NCBI GenBank assembly: GCA_003551665.1
Contig: PUNE01000128.1
Location: forward strand, 59,007 to 123,006
Direction: 5' to 3'
Length of the DNA stretch: 64,000 bases
DNA from: Halobacteroidaceae bacterium
GTDB lineage: Bacteria > Bacillota > Halanaerobiia > B1SED10-174
This document shows positions 1 to 10,598 of this stretch, in pieces. Below the pieces are notes generated by a model that was not told where the DNA came from, made no database searches, and saw nothing but the letters and a program-made list of their open reading frames with translations. Numbering within the stretch: position 1 is the first letter of the stretch; every line of letters starts with the position of its first letter. Position numbers and translations under genes: made by a program.

Positions 1-2
1 TG

Positions 3-428
3 ATAATTGCGGGGTTTCTGGTTTTAGGTAGTATTGCAATTGCAGACGAAGCAAACAACAATAACCAAATGGAGCCAGAAGATATCAAAATTGCCATTGT
101 TGATTACTGGGCAGCAGAAAGAGAAGTAATGGACATTAGAATTGAAGGATTAACCTACAGGGAAGTAAAAGAAGAGGCTGAAGAAAGAGGTTATGAACTG
201 GTAGTGGAATGGGGAACAATGGAGTTTTTCATTGATGATGTCCTCGAGGAAATATCCGACCTGACAGACGAAAATATTACTGAAGAAGTCAGGGAGATTT
301 TAATTGAGATAGAAGGGATAGAAGAAGTAACAGATTTTGAGGATATGGAAGAGTTACTGGAGATGGAAGGAATAAAGGATATAACAGATGAAGTAATTGA
401 ATGGTTTACAGAGGATGAAGAAGAATAG
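3..428 (+). CDS. Small acidic secreted protein, 5' end off the window
   Basis: The frame stays open upstream of the track's ATG (69) to the window edge: IIAGFLVLGSIAIADEANNNNQ-M..., a signal-peptide core with an A-x-A/D-E type cleavage region, so the true start is off-window. The mature part is very Glu/Asp rich. Confidence 0.6.
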   Translation: MIAGFLVLGSIAIADEANNNNQMEPEDIKIAIVDYWAAEREVMDIRIEGLTYREVKEEAEERGYELVVEWGTMEFFIDDVLEEISDLTDENITEEVREILIEIEGIEEVTDFEDMEELLEMEGIKDITDEVIEWFTEDEEE

Positions 429-457
429 GTTCTGAGAAATCCAAAATTAATTTAGCC

Positions 458-496
458 AAAACCCTGCAGCTATAGTTGCAGGGTTTTTCTTTTTTG
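458..496 (+). terminator. Intrinsic terminator
   Basis: AACCCTGCA-(loop)-TGCAGGGTT followed by TTTCTTTTTT. Confidence 0.85.
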
Positions 497-503
497 AGGG
501 GCA

Positions 504-1040
504 TTGAAAAAAAGCCCATTAGAGGGTAAAATTAATAGGGGTAAATTTGTTTTATTACAAGTTCAGGGAAAAAGGAGAATGGCTATGGGCAGTTTTTTTA
601 AGTTCTTAAAAGAAACCTGGGTGAAAAGTGTTTCTGCCTTTCCATTTTTGGAGTTTGCTACTGAGCCCAACGAGTTAAAAACTTATGATCCGGAGGAAAT
701 CAAATTTTCCCTCGCTTACTCACAAGCTCGTTGGTTGATATTTTTGGATAACCTGCTGGGGCAGCGGGGAGGAATCATCTGGAATGGGAATTGGGATCAG
801 AAAAAGGTTCCCCTTGATCTGGGGAAATTTAAAACTCCTTCTCAAAACCCCCAGGACAGTAATGTTAAATCTGATAGGGAAGAATACCCCGTAGTTGTTA
901 TCGACCGGGAAGGGGAAATTATCCTATTAAAAGGGGAAAATATTCTGGGAGAAAAACTCCGGGCAGGCAAAAGGAAAATGAAAAGCAGGGTTGCCTTCTG
1001 CCATGCCGAATGGGCAGAAAGGGTTGGAGCAGGACATTAA
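504..1040 (+). CDS. Hypothetical protein
   Basis: 178 aa ORF; TTG start preceded by GAGGGG; alternative ATG starts inside. No family recognised. Confidence 0.45.
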   Translation: MKKSPLEGKINRGKFVLLQVQGKRRMAMGSFFKFLKETWVKSVSAFPFLEFATEPNELKTYDPEEIKFSLAYSQARWLIFLDNLLGQRGGIIWNGNWDQKKVPLDLGKFKTPSQNPQDSNVKSDREEYPVVVIDREGEIILLKGENILGEKLRAGKRKMKSRVAFCHAEWAERVGAGH

Positions 1041-1148
1041 AAAAGAAAAACAGAATGGTTTTTACAAATTGTGGCGAATTAATCAGGTAATACTTCTTCT
1101 GGAATCTCCCATGAAGAATCAATAAAAACCATACCTGGATTCAAGGAG

Positions 1149-1385
1149 GTGGAAGATATCAACCTGGAAATGGTGGTAGATAGAATTGAAGAAGGAACAG
1201 CCGTTTTATTGGTTCGTCCTGATGAAACCAAAGAAATTTACTGGCCCCGGGAAATCCTTCCGCCTGATGTTCGGGAAGGGCAAATTATCAGGGTGGACCT
1301 GGAAATAGACCGGGAGGCGACAAAAAAGGCAGAGGAAAGAGTAAGTGATATGATTAAACGTTTGAAAACCAGAAATCGAGATTGA
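1149..1385 (+). CDS. DUF3006-type small protein
   Basis: VDRIEEGTAVLLVRPDETKEIYWPREILPPDVREGQIIRVDL resembles DUF3006; start uncertain (GTG 1149 or ATG near 1170). Confidence 0.65.
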   Translation: MEDINLEMVVDRIEEGTAVLLVRPDETKEIYWPREILPPDVREGQIIRVDLEIDREATKKAEERVSDMIKRLKTRNRD

Positions 1386-1429
1386 TAAAGACCTTGCGGA
1401 ATATTTAGCTCCCGGTGGAGGCTTTTTAA

Positions 1430-2830
1430 ATGATTATTTTTGTTTACACTGTAACCCTGCTGGCAATTCTCTCAACCCTCTATATAGAACGCAAGAAACC
1501 AGGGGAAGCCCTGGCCTGGGTTCTGATTTTTATAATCTTTCCCATAGGTGGAGTAATAATCTATCTTGTATTTGGTAGTACCTTTCGGTTCAAACTGAGA
1601 AGGTTACGGTTGAAAAACCGCTATCCTGAGGAATATGAAAAACTCCAGGAATTTCATCCGTCTGACAGCAGGGAAAAGATGACAGATCTTTATCCCGAAG
1701 TTCTGCAGTTTAACAGGAATTATAGTGGTAGTAGCTTTACCACCAACAATTCCGCAAGGGTCATTACCGGGGGCGAGGAAAAGTTTGATGCCCTTTTTCA
1801 GGATATAAAAAATGCGAAAGAGCATGTTCACCTGCTTTATTTTGGAATCAAAAATGATGAAGTTGGAAGGAAACTGGTAAAACTTCTCTCCCGCAGGGCC
1901 AAGGAAGGAATTGAAATCAGGGTTTTATACGATAGGATGGGAAGCCTTTTTACCCCCCGCAGGTTTTTCCGGGAACTGATTTCCGCCGGGGGGAGGGTTG
2001 TTAGTATCCGCCCCTTTCTTTTGGATGTTAATTACCGCAACCATCGGAAAATTGCCGTTATCGATGGGCAGATTGGTTATACCGGGGGAATGAACATTGG
2101 GGGAAAATACCTGGGTCAACATCACCGGCGAAGGCCCTGGCGGGATACACACCTCCGGCTGAAAGGAGAAGTTGTTCACAACCTGCAGTTTATCTTTCTG
2201 AACGATTGGGTTGTTGCCCGGAGGAAGACAGAACAGGGGATTTTTTCCCGCCTGGCCTATTATTTTCCTCAACCCGGGGATAATGGAGAAACCGGAATCC
2301 AGGTAGTGGCCAGTGGTGCCGATGATGACCAGAACATCAAGATGAGTTACCTGAGGATGATTGGCTCTGCCAGGGAAAAGATCTGGCTGCAGACTCCCTA
2401 TCTGGTTCCCGATGAAACCATATTCAATGGGTTATTGGTGGCTGCTGCTTCTGGTTTGGATGTGCGGATCATGCTTCCCTCCATTCCCGGCAACAGGTTT
2501 TTAAAACATGCCACAAACCACAATATCAGTCGCCTCTTGGAATATGGGGTAAGAATTTTTTATTACCAGGGCTATATCCATGCCAAGACGATGATAATTG
2601 ATGGGCTGGTATGCTGTATTGGGTCAGTTAATATTGATGTGCGGAGCCTGGAAATAAGCGATGAAATCTTTATTTATTTTCACGATCCCGCTTTTACCAG
2701 AAGATATGATAAAATATATAGGGAAGACCTGGCTTCCAGCAGGGAAATGGATTATGAAAAATTTAAGGAGAGAGGAACCGGAGCCCGTTTCTGGGAGGGT
2801 ATTTTCAGCTTTTTTTCTCCGTTATTCTAA
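1430..2830 (+). CDS. cls: Cardiolipin synthase (phospholipase D family)
   Basis: N-terminal TM segments plus two HKD motifs (HRKIAVIDG and HAKTMIIDG). Confidence 0.93.
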   Translation: MIIFVYTVTLLAILSTLYIERKKPGEALAWVLIFIIFPIGGVIIYLVFGSTFRFKLRRLRLKNRYPEEYEKLQEFHPSDSREKMTDLYPEVLQFNRNYSGSSFTTNNSARVITGGEEKFDALFQDIKNAKEHVHLLYFGIKNDEVGRKLVKLLSRRAKEGIEIRVLYDRMGSLFTPRRFFRELISAGGRVVSIRPFLLDVNYRNHRKIAVIDGQIGYTGGMNIGGKYLGQHHRRRPWRDTHLRLKGEVVHNLQFIFLNDWVVARRKTEQGIFSRLAYYFPQPGDNGETGIQVVASGADDDQNIKMSYLRMIGSAREKIWLQTPYLVPDETIFNGLLVAAASGLDVRIMLPSIPGNRFLKHATNHNISRLLEYGVRIFYYQGYIHAKTMIIDGLVCCIGSVNIDVRSLEISDEIFIYFHDPAFTRRYDKIYREDLASSREMDYEKFKERGTGARFWEGIFSFFSPLF

Positions 2831-2851
2831 ACTCGGGCCGGGTGAAAGCCG

Positions 2852-3544
2852 ATGAAAAAAAAGACAATTATCCGGGTAATTGGCATCATTGTTTTTCTGG
2901 TAATTCTTTTTGTCCTGAGGGATGAGATCCTCCAGCTTGACGTGGAGAAGATTATCGTCGAGAGGGAAAACATTAATAAGGCAATTTTAATAATCTGGGG
3001 ACTTTTCCTGTTAAAATCCCTGATCTTTATCATTCCTGTTAAGTTCATATACATTGCCTCGGGTATGGTACTGCCCCTATATCTTTCCATTGGAGTTAAC
3101 CTGGTGGGGGTTACACTGGCCATGTCCCTAACCTATATCCTGGGTTATTTCCTGGGGAAAGATTTTGTGGACCGGCTTACCAGACGTTTTCCCCTGATTA
3201 AAAAAATAATGGATTTTAATACCGATAAGGAAGAAACCATCGCCTTTTTCCTGCGTTTGGTGCCCGTAAACCTGGAATCCGTCAGCCTGACCCTTGGGGC
3301 AAGCGGTAACCGTTTTGGGCGCTATCTTTTTGCCTCCGTACTTGGGTTGCTCCCCAAGTTACTTTTTTTTACCATGATTGGGGAAGCCCTGGTAAGGCCC
3401 CTGACTCCTGCTCTAATAATGGGTATTGCGGCAATTGTCATTTCATGGCTATTGACCCTGGTTATTGTTCGAAAGAGATTTCTTGGGGAAGACAATGCAG
3501 GAGAAGGGTTTTTTTCCCGGGATAGAGGACCTGTAGGGGATTAG
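2852..3544 (+). CDS. TVP38/TMEM64 (DedA-like) family membrane protein
   Basis: Multi-TM protein with ASGMVLPLYLS...GYFLGKDFVDR and FFLRLVPVNLESVSLTLGASG as in TVP38/VTT domains. Confidence 0.8.
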   Translation: MKKKTIIRVIGIIVFLVILFVLRDEILQLDVEKIIVERENINKAILIIWGLFLLKSLIFIIPVKFIYIASGMVLPLYLSIGVNLVGVTLAMSLTYILGYFLGKDFVDRLTRRFPLIKKIMDFNTDKEETIAFFLRLVPVNLESVSLTLGASGNRFGRYLFASVLGLLPKLLFFTMIGEALVRPLTPALIMGIAAIVISWLLTLVIVRKRFLGEDNAGEGFFSRDRGPVGD

Positions 3545-3787
3545 GTGAGGAGATAATTGATCTTGTTTTTTTGTGGAGTTCCTCTCGAGTTTTTTTGGGT
3601 TGCGATTTTTAGAAAAATGAGGCTTTGGGGTTCACATAAAGAATTATGAGCTGTCCAAGCCAGAATCTCAACACCTGGAATGTTCCTGATGATGGCCTTT
3701 TAACAGCAAGGTGCACCTGGTAATTGTGGTTTTTAAGAAGAATTAGAATAAATAGCCCCAGGATAAAACCCGAAATGGTGTGATTTT

Positions 3788-5821
3788 ATGGAAGGAAAAA
3801 GGAAAATTGATTTAATCTCGCGGGAAGAAAAAACAGCCCGGGCCCTGGTTAAACAGCTGGAAAGCCTTTTGGGGGATTTTATCTCCTTTGTTCCCTATGC
3901 CCAGAAAAGGTGGCTGGAAAGCAGCGGGACTTCAGATACGGTAATAGTCAGCACCCACATTCTGGCCCATGCAGTAGCTCAGAGAACAGGACCAGAAACA
4001 GAAATTATAATTCTCCGGCGGACCCTGCTCAGAGAAAGCTGGGAAAAAGTCCTGGAAATTTCCCAGGGAACAGAACTGATGCTGGTCAACGACGAAAGAG
4101 ATGCAGCAATGGAAACCATTGCTCTCCTTTACGAACTTGGAGCCCGCCATATCATCCCTATTCCTGTTTATCCGGGAATGGAAAGCTACCCTGCACTGGA
4201 CATCGCGTTAACCCCAGGTGAAAAAAGGCATGTGCCGGAGGGAGTAGAAAAGGTAATTGATATTGGGGACAGAGTAGTTGATGTCAGCACCCTGGTGGAT
4301 ATCCTGACCAGGTTTGATTTATTTAACAATGAAACAATGGACATAATGGCGGATTATGCACAGAAAATAATCCCCCGCAGCCTTGGTCTGCAGGCCGCAA
4401 TTCAGGGTCTTATGAATTTAAAGGGCCTGTTCCAGCAATCCCTGGATATGGTTGGGGATGGAGTAATAACCTATGATGAAAAAGAAAAAATTACGATTTT
4501 CAACCAGGCAGCAGAAGACATTTTCTCCCGCCGGGCAAGCTCTGTACTGGGCAGAAACGTTAAGGATCTTTTCCAGGAAAATGCAATCCATCTGGACTGG
4601 AAAACGGGGAAGGTCCGGGATCAACTTTTCCGTGTTGGGCAGCAGGATATTATTATTACCGAGCAGGGTATCGAAAGTGAAGGGGAGGTAACTGGTGGGG
4701 TAATTACCCTGCAGGTGGCAACCAAGGTCAGGGAGGCAGAAAAAAAACTTCGGCAGCAACTGGAAGCCAAAGGCCACCACGCCCAGTATTCTTTTTATGA
4801 CCTGATTTTCGAGAGCGAAGCAATGGCCAGGGCTGTTGAGGTGGCTCAAAGAATTGCTTCCAACTCCCTGAATGTCCTTATTCTTGGAGAAACGGGAACC
4901 GGAAAGGAAATTTTTGCCCATTCAATCCACAAAATGTCGCCTCGGAAAAAGTACCCTTTTGTTGCAGTTAACTGCAGTGCCCTTCCCGGGAGTTTGCTGG
5001 AAAGTGAATTATTTGGCTACGAGGAGGGGGCCTTTACAGGCGCCCGCAAAGGAGGTAAGCCGGGCCTCTTTGAACAGGCTCACCGGGGAACGATTTTTCT
5101 TGATGAAATCGGTGATATCTCCCCGGGAATGCAATCTCGTCTTCTGCGGGTGGTGCAGCAAAAAGAAATCCAAAAGATCGGGGGAACCAGTGTTTTGCCA
5201 GTCGACGTCCGGATTATTGCTGCCACCAATAGAGACCTGGAAACCCTTGTTGAAGAAGGAAGTTTCCGGGCAGATTTATACCACAGGCTCAATGTTTTGC
5301 AACTCAGAGTTCCTTCCCTTGCTGAACGAACCGAGGATATAATTCCCCTGACCAGGTATTTTCTTAAAAAGCGTGGTTTTAAAGGCAAACTAGAGCAAAA
5401 GGTAATTGAACATTTTAAAAACTACCACTGGCCCGGTAATGTCAGGGAACTGGAAAATGCCCTGGATTTCCTGACAGCAATGAATGATTCGGAAATCAGA
5501 ATAGAAGATATACCCTTCTGGGGCAAACAGCCTTTTCAGGAAAAAAACCTTCAGGAAGGTGTTATTCCTGAAGAATGCCTGGGGGAAAACCAGGAGGAAA
5601 AAATATTGAAATTAATTTTTCAGGTCCGGATTAAGGGGAGGACAGTGGGGCGCCGGTCCCTGGTAAAAATTGCCCGGGAAGCAGGGATCGCTCTTTCTGA
5701 AAAGAAAGCGCAGCAATACCTGCAAAAGCTGGCTGCTCTGGGATATATTGAAATCAGAAGAGGACGTGGAGGCTGCACGGTAACGGAAAAAGGGTGGAAA
5801 AAGGTTGAAGAGATGCTTTAA
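3788..5821 (+). CDS. Sigma54-dependent enhancer-binding regulator (PrpR-N-like sensory region, PAS, AAA+, C-terminal winged-helix-like)
   Basis: Walker A GETGTGKE, ELFGYEEGAFTGARKGG (GAFTGA loop), GTIFLDEIGD, and NYHWPGNVRELENA. C-terminus looks like a winged helix rather than a Fis HTH. Confidence 0.92.
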   Translation: MEGKRKIDLISREEKTARALVKQLESLLGDFISFVPYAQKRWLESSGTSDTVIVSTHILAHAVAQRTGPETEIIILRRTLLRESWEKVLEISQGTELMLVNDERDAAMETIALLYELGARHIIPIPVYPGMESYPALDIALTPGEKRHVPEGVEKVIDIGDRVVDVSTLVDILTRFDLFNNETMDIMADYAQKIIPRSLGLQAAIQGLMNLKGLFQQSLDMVGDGVITYDEKEKITIFNQAAEDIFSRRASSVLGRNVKDLFQENAIHLDWKTGKVRDQLFRVGQQDIIITEQGIESEGEVTGGVITLQVATKVREAEKKLRQQLEAKGHHAQYSFYDLIFESEAMARAVEVAQRIASNSLNVLILGETGTGKEIFAHSIHKMSPRKKYPFVAVNCSALPGSLLESELFGYEEGAFTGARKGGKPGLFEQAHRGTIFLDEIGDISPGMQSRLLRVVQQKEIQKIGGTSVLPVDVRIIAATNRDLETLVEEGSFRADLYHRLNVLQLRVPSLAERTEDIIPLTRYFLKKRGFKGKLEQKVIEHFKNYHWPGNVRELENALDFLTAMNDSEIRIEDIPFWGKQPFQEKNLQEGVIPEECLGENQEEKILKLIFQVRIKGRTVGRRSLVKIAREAGIALSEKKAQQYLQKLAALGYIEIRRGRGGCTVTEKGWKKVEEML

Positions 5822-5832
5822 AAAAGGGATTA

Positions 5833-5872
5833 AAGGGCTAAAAGGAATAAAAAAACCTTTTAGCCCTTTTTG
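5833..5872 (+). terminator. Intrinsic terminator of the sigma54 regulator gene
   Basis: AAAGGGCTAAAAGG-AATAAAAAAA-CCTTTTAGCCCTTTTTG hairpin. Confidence 0.85.
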
Positions 5873-5918
5873 TTTTTCGGGCGGAAAAAGAAGGTGGGGT
5901 TTTTTCCGTTTTTTTTCA

Positions 5919-5934
5919 TGGCACGGTATTTGCT
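5919..5934 (+). promoter_or_regulatory. Sigma54 (-24/-12) promoter of oligopeptide operon 1
   Basis: TGGCACGGTATTTGCT matches the consensus TGGCAC-N5-TTGCW exactly, downstream of a sigma54 activator gene. Confidence 0.88.
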
Positions 5935-6064
5935 TTAATATAAAAGAGCAACACTTTGACTGTTTATCAGGACAAATCATGAAAAAAATTGAAAGGAGGT
6001 GGCCTGCTTACCCTTTTGTTTACAGACCATAAAGGAGGGGCAAAATCAAAGGAGGTAATTTTTT

Positions 6065-7597
6065 ATGAAAAGGTCACATTTAACCATCCTGACTGTTCTC
6101 TTAATAGTCGGGGTAATATTTGCCACCGGGGTTTTCACCATCGAGGCTCAGAACCCCAAAAAATTGATTGTTTCTAATTTTGCAGATGCCAATAGTCTTG
6201 ATCCACAGATGGTGAGCGATACTGCTTCTTTCTGGATCCAAAACCAGATCTATGAAGGGCTGGTAAGAAGGACCCCGGATATGGGTGTGCAGCCCGCTCT
6301 GGCTGAAGACTGGAAATTTATTGATGATCGAACTATTGAATTTTACCTGCGGCAGGGTGTTAAGTTTCATAACGGGGATGAGTTTACCGCAGAAGATGTA
6401 TTGTTTTCCTATCAGCGCCTGCTGGATCCCGAATTTGGATCGCCGGGTGCTTCCCGACTGGCAATGGTGGATATTGACAATGTAGAGATCATTGACGATT
6501 ACACCATCAGGATTCCAACCAAAGAGCCTTTTGCCGCGGTTCTGACCTATTTAGCCCACAGTGCTTCGCTGATAATCAGTAAATCGGGAGTTGAAGAACA
6601 TGGAGATGCTTTTGGGGAAAATCCTGTAGGAACAGGGCCCTTTAAATTAAATAACTGGCGCCAGGGAGACGAGGTGGTCCTGGACAGGTTTGATGATTAC
6701 TGGGGAGGCCCTGCCGAGGTGGACCAGCTTGTTTTCCGGGCAATTCCAGAAGGAACCAGCCGGACTATTGAACTGGAAACAGGTGGAGTCCACGTTTCCC
6801 GCGGTATCGAGCGGGTAGACCTGGATCGTGTGGACAATCACCCCAACCTGGTACTGCACCTTTATGAAGCCCTAAGGATTAACTATATGGGCTTTAACCA
6901 CGAAGCCGAGCCATTTAATGATCTCAGAGTTCGTCAGGCCATAGCTTATGCCCTGGACCACAACGAAATTGTCCAGGCCGTTTACGGACCCCTGGGAGGT
7001 CCTGCGACAGGCTATATCAACAGCAATATCTGGGCTTTTAATCCCGATACCTATCTTTATCACCGGGATCTGGACAGGGCCCGTGAATTAATGGCCGAAG
7101 CAGGTTATGCTGACGGTTTCTCCACTAAAATTGCCATCAATGATGATGCAACACGGAGATCTCTGGCCGAGGTTGTTTCCTACCAACTGGAACAGTTAAA
7201 TATCCAAACCTCTATCGAGGTATATGAATGGGGAGCTTACCTGGATATGACCGGGCGAGGAGACCATGAAATTTACATGCTGGCCTGGCTGGCAAGCACC
7301 GGAGATCCTCACCACGCCATGCATCCTCTGTTCCACTCATCCAACAAGGGTAGTGCTGGGAACAGGCAATTCTTTGACAATCCCCGGGTAGATGAACTCC
7401 TGGAAAAAGGTATGGTAGAAACAGACGTGGATCAGCGCATGGCTTTTTATCAGGAAGCCCAGCAGATTCTTTCCGATGAAGTGGTCTGGATCCCCCTTGC
7501 TGATGATAGGGAAGCTGTAGGTGTCCATGTATCAGTAACCAATTTTGAACCCTGCCCTTCCGGTTACCACATGTTCCACAAGGTGGGCCTGGAATAA
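6065..7597 (+). CDS. Peptide/oligopeptide ABC transporter substrate-binding protein (family 5)
   Basis: Signal peptide, then SNFADANSLDPQMVSDTASFWIQNQIYEGLVR and DLRVRQAIAYALDHNEIV; AAAGGAGGT ribosome site. Confidence 0.93.
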   Translation: MKRSHLTILTVLLIVGVIFATGVFTIEAQNPKKLIVSNFADANSLDPQMVSDTASFWIQNQIYEGLVRRTPDMGVQPALAEDWKFIDDRTIEFYLRQGVKFHNGDEFTAEDVLFSYQRLLDPEFGSPGASRLAMVDIDNVEIIDDYTIRIPTKEPFAAVLTYLAHSASLIISKSGVEEHGDAFGENPVGTGPFKLNNWRQGDEVVLDRFDDYWGGPAEVDQLVFRAIPEGTSRTIELETGGVHVSRGIERVDLDRVDNHPNLVLHLYEALRINYMGFNHEAEPFNDLRVRQAIAYALDHNEIVQAVYGPLGGPATGYINSNIWAFNPDTYLYHRDLDRARELMAEAGYADGFSTKIAINDDATRRSLAEVVSYQLEQLNIQTSIEVYEWGAYLDMTGRGDHEIYMLAWLASTGDPHHAMHPLFHSSNKGSAGNRQFFDNPRVDELLEKGMVETDVDQRMAFYQEAQQILSDEVVWIPLADDREAVGVHVSVTNFEPCPSGYHMFHKVGLE

Positions 7598-7615
7598 AAG
7601 TTAGGCAGTCAGACT

Positions 7616-7651
7616 GTTATAAGGGGCCGGCCTGGTCCGGCCCCCTATAAC
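7616..7651 (+). other. GC-rich intercistronic hairpin between SBP and permease genes
   Basis: GTTATAAGGGGCCGG-CCTGGT-CCGGCCCCCTATAAC with no T-tract. Confidence 0.75.
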
Positions 7652-7700
7652 AAAAAATTTTCCTGATCTGTTTTTTTGCCGGAGAGGAGGATGAGACTAT

Positions 7701-8645
7701 TTGTTTAGATATATCGCCAAACGCCTGATTTCAATGGTCCCTGTTTTAATCGGGGTAACCTTTGTGGTTTTTGCAATAATGTATTTTACTCCTGGAGATC
7801 CGGCCACACTGCTTCTTGGTGAGGAAGCGCCTCAAGCAGAAGTAGAAAGGATGAGAGAAAGAATGGGTTTAAATGACCCATTCCTTGTCCAGTACGGTAA
7901 TTTCCTCCTGGGACTTGTCCAGCTGGATCTGGGCTTATCTCTGACTACGGGGCGACCGGTTTTCAACGAGATAATGAACCGTTTGCCGGCTACAATACGG
8001 CTGGCAGGTGCTGCCATCCTTGTTGCAATTCTGATTGGGGTGACGGCAGGCATTATTGCTTCAACGAGGCAGTACACTATTTATGATGGGGGAGCAATGT
8101 TTATAGCCCTCCTCGGTGTTTCCATGCCTAATTTCTGGCTGGGGCTGATGATGATTCTGGTCTTTTCAGTATTCTGGAACAATACTTTCGGTTACGTTTT
8201 ATTCCCGTCCTCTGGGTTTGGGACCCTTCGCCACCTGGTAATGCCGGCAATAGTCCTGGGGACAGCCCATGCTGCTTTCATAACCAGGATTACCAGGTCC
8301 TCGATGCTGGAAGTATTACGCCAGGATTATATCCGAACAGCTCGCTCCAAGGGGTTGAGTAACAGGATAGTTGTTTATGTTCATGCTCTACGTAATGCTT
8401 TAATGCCGGTGGTAACAATGGCCGGGCTACGCTTTGGAGTTCTTTTGGGGGGCTCTGTTGTAACTGAACAGATTTTTGCAATTCCCGGAATGGGACGTCT
8501 CCTTGTAGAATCAGTGCGCTCACAGAATTACACTCTTGTCCAGGGGATTATTTTAACCTATGCCATTATTTTCAGCCTTGTAAACCTGGCTGTAGATCTA
8601 TTATATGCAGCCATTGATCCCCGGATTAAGGTGCAGTATAAATAG
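7701..8645 (+). CDS. Peptide ABC transporter permease (DppB/OppB type)
   Basis: Multi-TM with RSSMLEVLRQDYIRTARSKGLSNRIVVYVHALRNALMPVV (EAA motif region). Confidence 0.93.
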   Translation: MFRYIAKRLISMVPVLIGVTFVVFAIMYFTPGDPATLLLGEEAPQAEVERMRERMGLNDPFLVQYGNFLLGLVQLDLGLSLTTGRPVFNEIMNRLPATIRLAGAAILVAILIGVTAGIIASTRQYTIYDGGAMFIALLGVSMPNFWLGLMMILVFSVFWNNTFGYVLFPSSGFGTLRHLVMPAIVLGTAHAAFITRITRSSMLEVLRQDYIRTARSKGLSNRIVVYVHALRNALMPVVTMAGLRFGVLLGGSVVTEQIFAIPGMGRLLVESVRSQNYTLVQGIILTYAIIFSLVNLAVDLLYAAIDPRIKVQYK

Positions 8646-8690
8646 GTTTCGAATTGTTTGATTGGATTTATTGCGGAAGGAGGGGCAAGA

Positions 8691-9578
8691 ATGGCTACTG
8701 AAGCAACAGCAGTAAAAACTTCTGCCCGGAGAAAACAGAGGACCAAATTACAGGAAACCTGGCGCCGCTTGAAAAAGAATCACTGGTCCATGGGTGGCTT
8801 GATCCTTATTGTTTTACTGGGATTGGTGGCAATTTTTGCAGAACAGATTGCACCCTATGGATATAATGAACAGGATTATATGAATATGTTACAGGGACCT
8901 TCCCGCCAGAACCTCCTGGGAACGGATAACCTGGGCCGGGACGTTTTTTCCCGGATTATTCATGGGTCCAGGCTTTCCCTTTCCATAGGTTTTATTACCA
9001 CAGCGATTGGTCTTTCTGTGGGAGGTTTTTTAGGGGCCCTTGCGGCTTTTTACGGGGGGCGGATAGATAATCTGATAATGCGGTTTATGGATGTTATTCT
9101 GGCAATTCCCGGCTTTATTTTTGCTATCGCCCTGGTGACAGCACTGGGGCCATCACTTACCAACCTGATGATAGCGGTGGGTATCAATACAATCCCCTAT
9201 TTTGCCCGGATAATCAGGTCTTCAGTTATGTCTACCAAAGAGAACGAATTTGTAGAAGCAGCCCGGGTAATTGGTTCATCGGACCTGTGGATTATTTTCA
9301 AGCACCTCATTCCCAATTCCCTGGCTCCCATCCTGGTTCAGGCAACCCTCAGGATCGGTGATACCATTATTATTGCTTCTGGCCTGAGTTTCCTGGGTTT
9401 AGGAGCCCAACCCCCACTACCTGAATGGGGAGCACTGCTTTCTGCAGGGAGGGGCTATCTCCGTGTGGCCTGGTGGATGGCCACCTTTCCCGGTATTGCC
9501 ATAATGATTACAGTCCTTGCTTTTAACCTGCTGGGAGATGGGCTGCGGGATGCCCTGGATCCACGGCTGAAAAATTGA
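8691..9578 (+). CDS. Peptide ABC transporter permease (DppC/OppC type)
   Basis: LLGTDNLGRDVFSRIIHGSRLSLSIG and the EAA region. Start moved from the track's 8658 to ATG 8691 after AGGAGGGGCAAGA. Confidence 0.92.
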   Translation: MATEATAVKTSARRKQRTKLQETWRRLKKNHWSMGGLILIVLLGLVAIFAEQIAPYGYNEQDYMNMLQGPSRQNLLGTDNLGRDVFSRIIHGSRLSLSIGFITTAIGLSVGGFLGALAAFYGGRIDNLIMRFMDVILAIPGFIFAIALVTALGPSLTNLMIAVGINTIPYFARIIRSSVMSTKENEFVEAARVIGSSDLWIIFKHLIPNSLAPILVQATLRIGDTIIIASGLSFLGLGAQPPLPEWGALLSAGRGYLRVAWWMATFPGIAIMITVLAFNLLGDGLRDALDPRLKN

Positions 9579-9600
9579 TACCCCGGAAAGGAGGTTCATT

Positions 9601-10566
9601 GTGAGCGACAATTTGCTGGAAATAAATAACCTTCATGTTCATTATATTACCGATGATGGCACCGCTCGGGCCGTAAATGGAATTGAGTTGGGAATAAAAC
9701 CAGGGGAATGTCTGGGCCTGGTTGGTGAAACAGGGGCAGGGAAAACAACTTCTGCCCTGAGCATTTTACGTCTTGTTCCCAACCCACCGGGAAAAGTTAT
9801 TGATGGAGAAATCCTTTTCAATGGGGAAAATCTCCTTAAAAAAAGGGAACGGGAAATGCGGAAAATCAGGGGAAATAAGATTTCTATGATCTTCCAGGAT
9901 CCCATGACCTCTCTTAATCCCGTTTTTACAGTTGGCCGGCAGATTGCAGAAAATGTAAGCCTACACCAGAATGTGAGCATCAAAAAGGGAATGGAAAGAG
10001 CCCGGGAAATGCTGGAGCTGGTTGAAATTCCTGGGGACAGGGTCTACGATTATCCCCATGAGTTCAGTGGAGGGATGAGGCAGCGGGTTTTGATTGCCAT
10101 GGCCCTGGCCTGTAATCCCGCCCTTTTAATTGCTGATGAACCCACAACTGCCCTTGACGTTACAATCCAGGCTCAGGTTTTGGAAATAATTAAGGGGTTA
10201 ATGGAAAAGGTAAAAACCTCTTTGCTTATGATCAGCCACGACCTGGGGGTGGTGGCCGAGGTTTCCGAACGGGTAGCAGTTATGTATGCGGGACAGATTG
10301 TAGAGGTGGGACCCCTGCGGTCAGTATTTAACCACCACAAGCATCCCTATACGATAGGGCTTTTTGGTTCAATTCCTGATATAGATAACCGGGAAAGCAC
10401 ACGCCTTAACCCCACAAAAGGGTTAATGCCGGATGCAATGGAACTCCCGGGAGGGTGTCCCTTTCACCCCCGCTGCCCTGAAGCCATGACCAGGTGTTCT
10501 GAAGAAGAGCCCCGGCCAGTTGAAGTAGGGGATGGTCATTTAGTTTCCTGTTTTCTTTTTTCTTGA
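9601..10566 (+). CDS. Peptide ABC transporter ATPase (DppD/OppD type)
   Basis: [10 protein letters not shown] Walker A, FSGGMRQR signature, [19 protein letters not shown]-terminal CPFHPRCP oligopeptide domain. Confidence 0.95.
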   Translation: MSDNLLEINNLHVHYITDDGTARAVNGIELGIKPGECLGLVGETGAGKTTSALSILRLVPNPPGKVIDGEILFNGENLLKKREREMRKIRGNKISMIFQDPMTSLNPVFTVGRQIAENVSLHQNVSIKKGMERAREMLELVEIPGDRVYDYPHEFSGGMRQRVLIAMALACNPALLIADEPTTALDVTIQAQVLEIIKGLMEKVKTSLLMISHDLGVVAEVSERVAVMYAGQIVEVGPLRSVFNHHKHPYTIGLFGSIPDIDNRESTRLNPTKGLMPDAMELPGGCPFHPRCPEAMTRCSEEEPRPVEVGDGHLVSCFLFS

Positions 10567-10598
10567 ACCCAGTCTTCTTTTTGTAAGGGGGAAAACCA

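Noticed and set aside
919-1122. 67 aa minus-strand ORF
   Set aside because: Antisense to the 504-1040 ORF, Phe/Leu-rich low-complexity translation, no ribosome site.
4418-4921. 167 aa minus-strand ORF
   Set aside because: Lies wholly opposite the sigma54 activator gene; shadow ORF.
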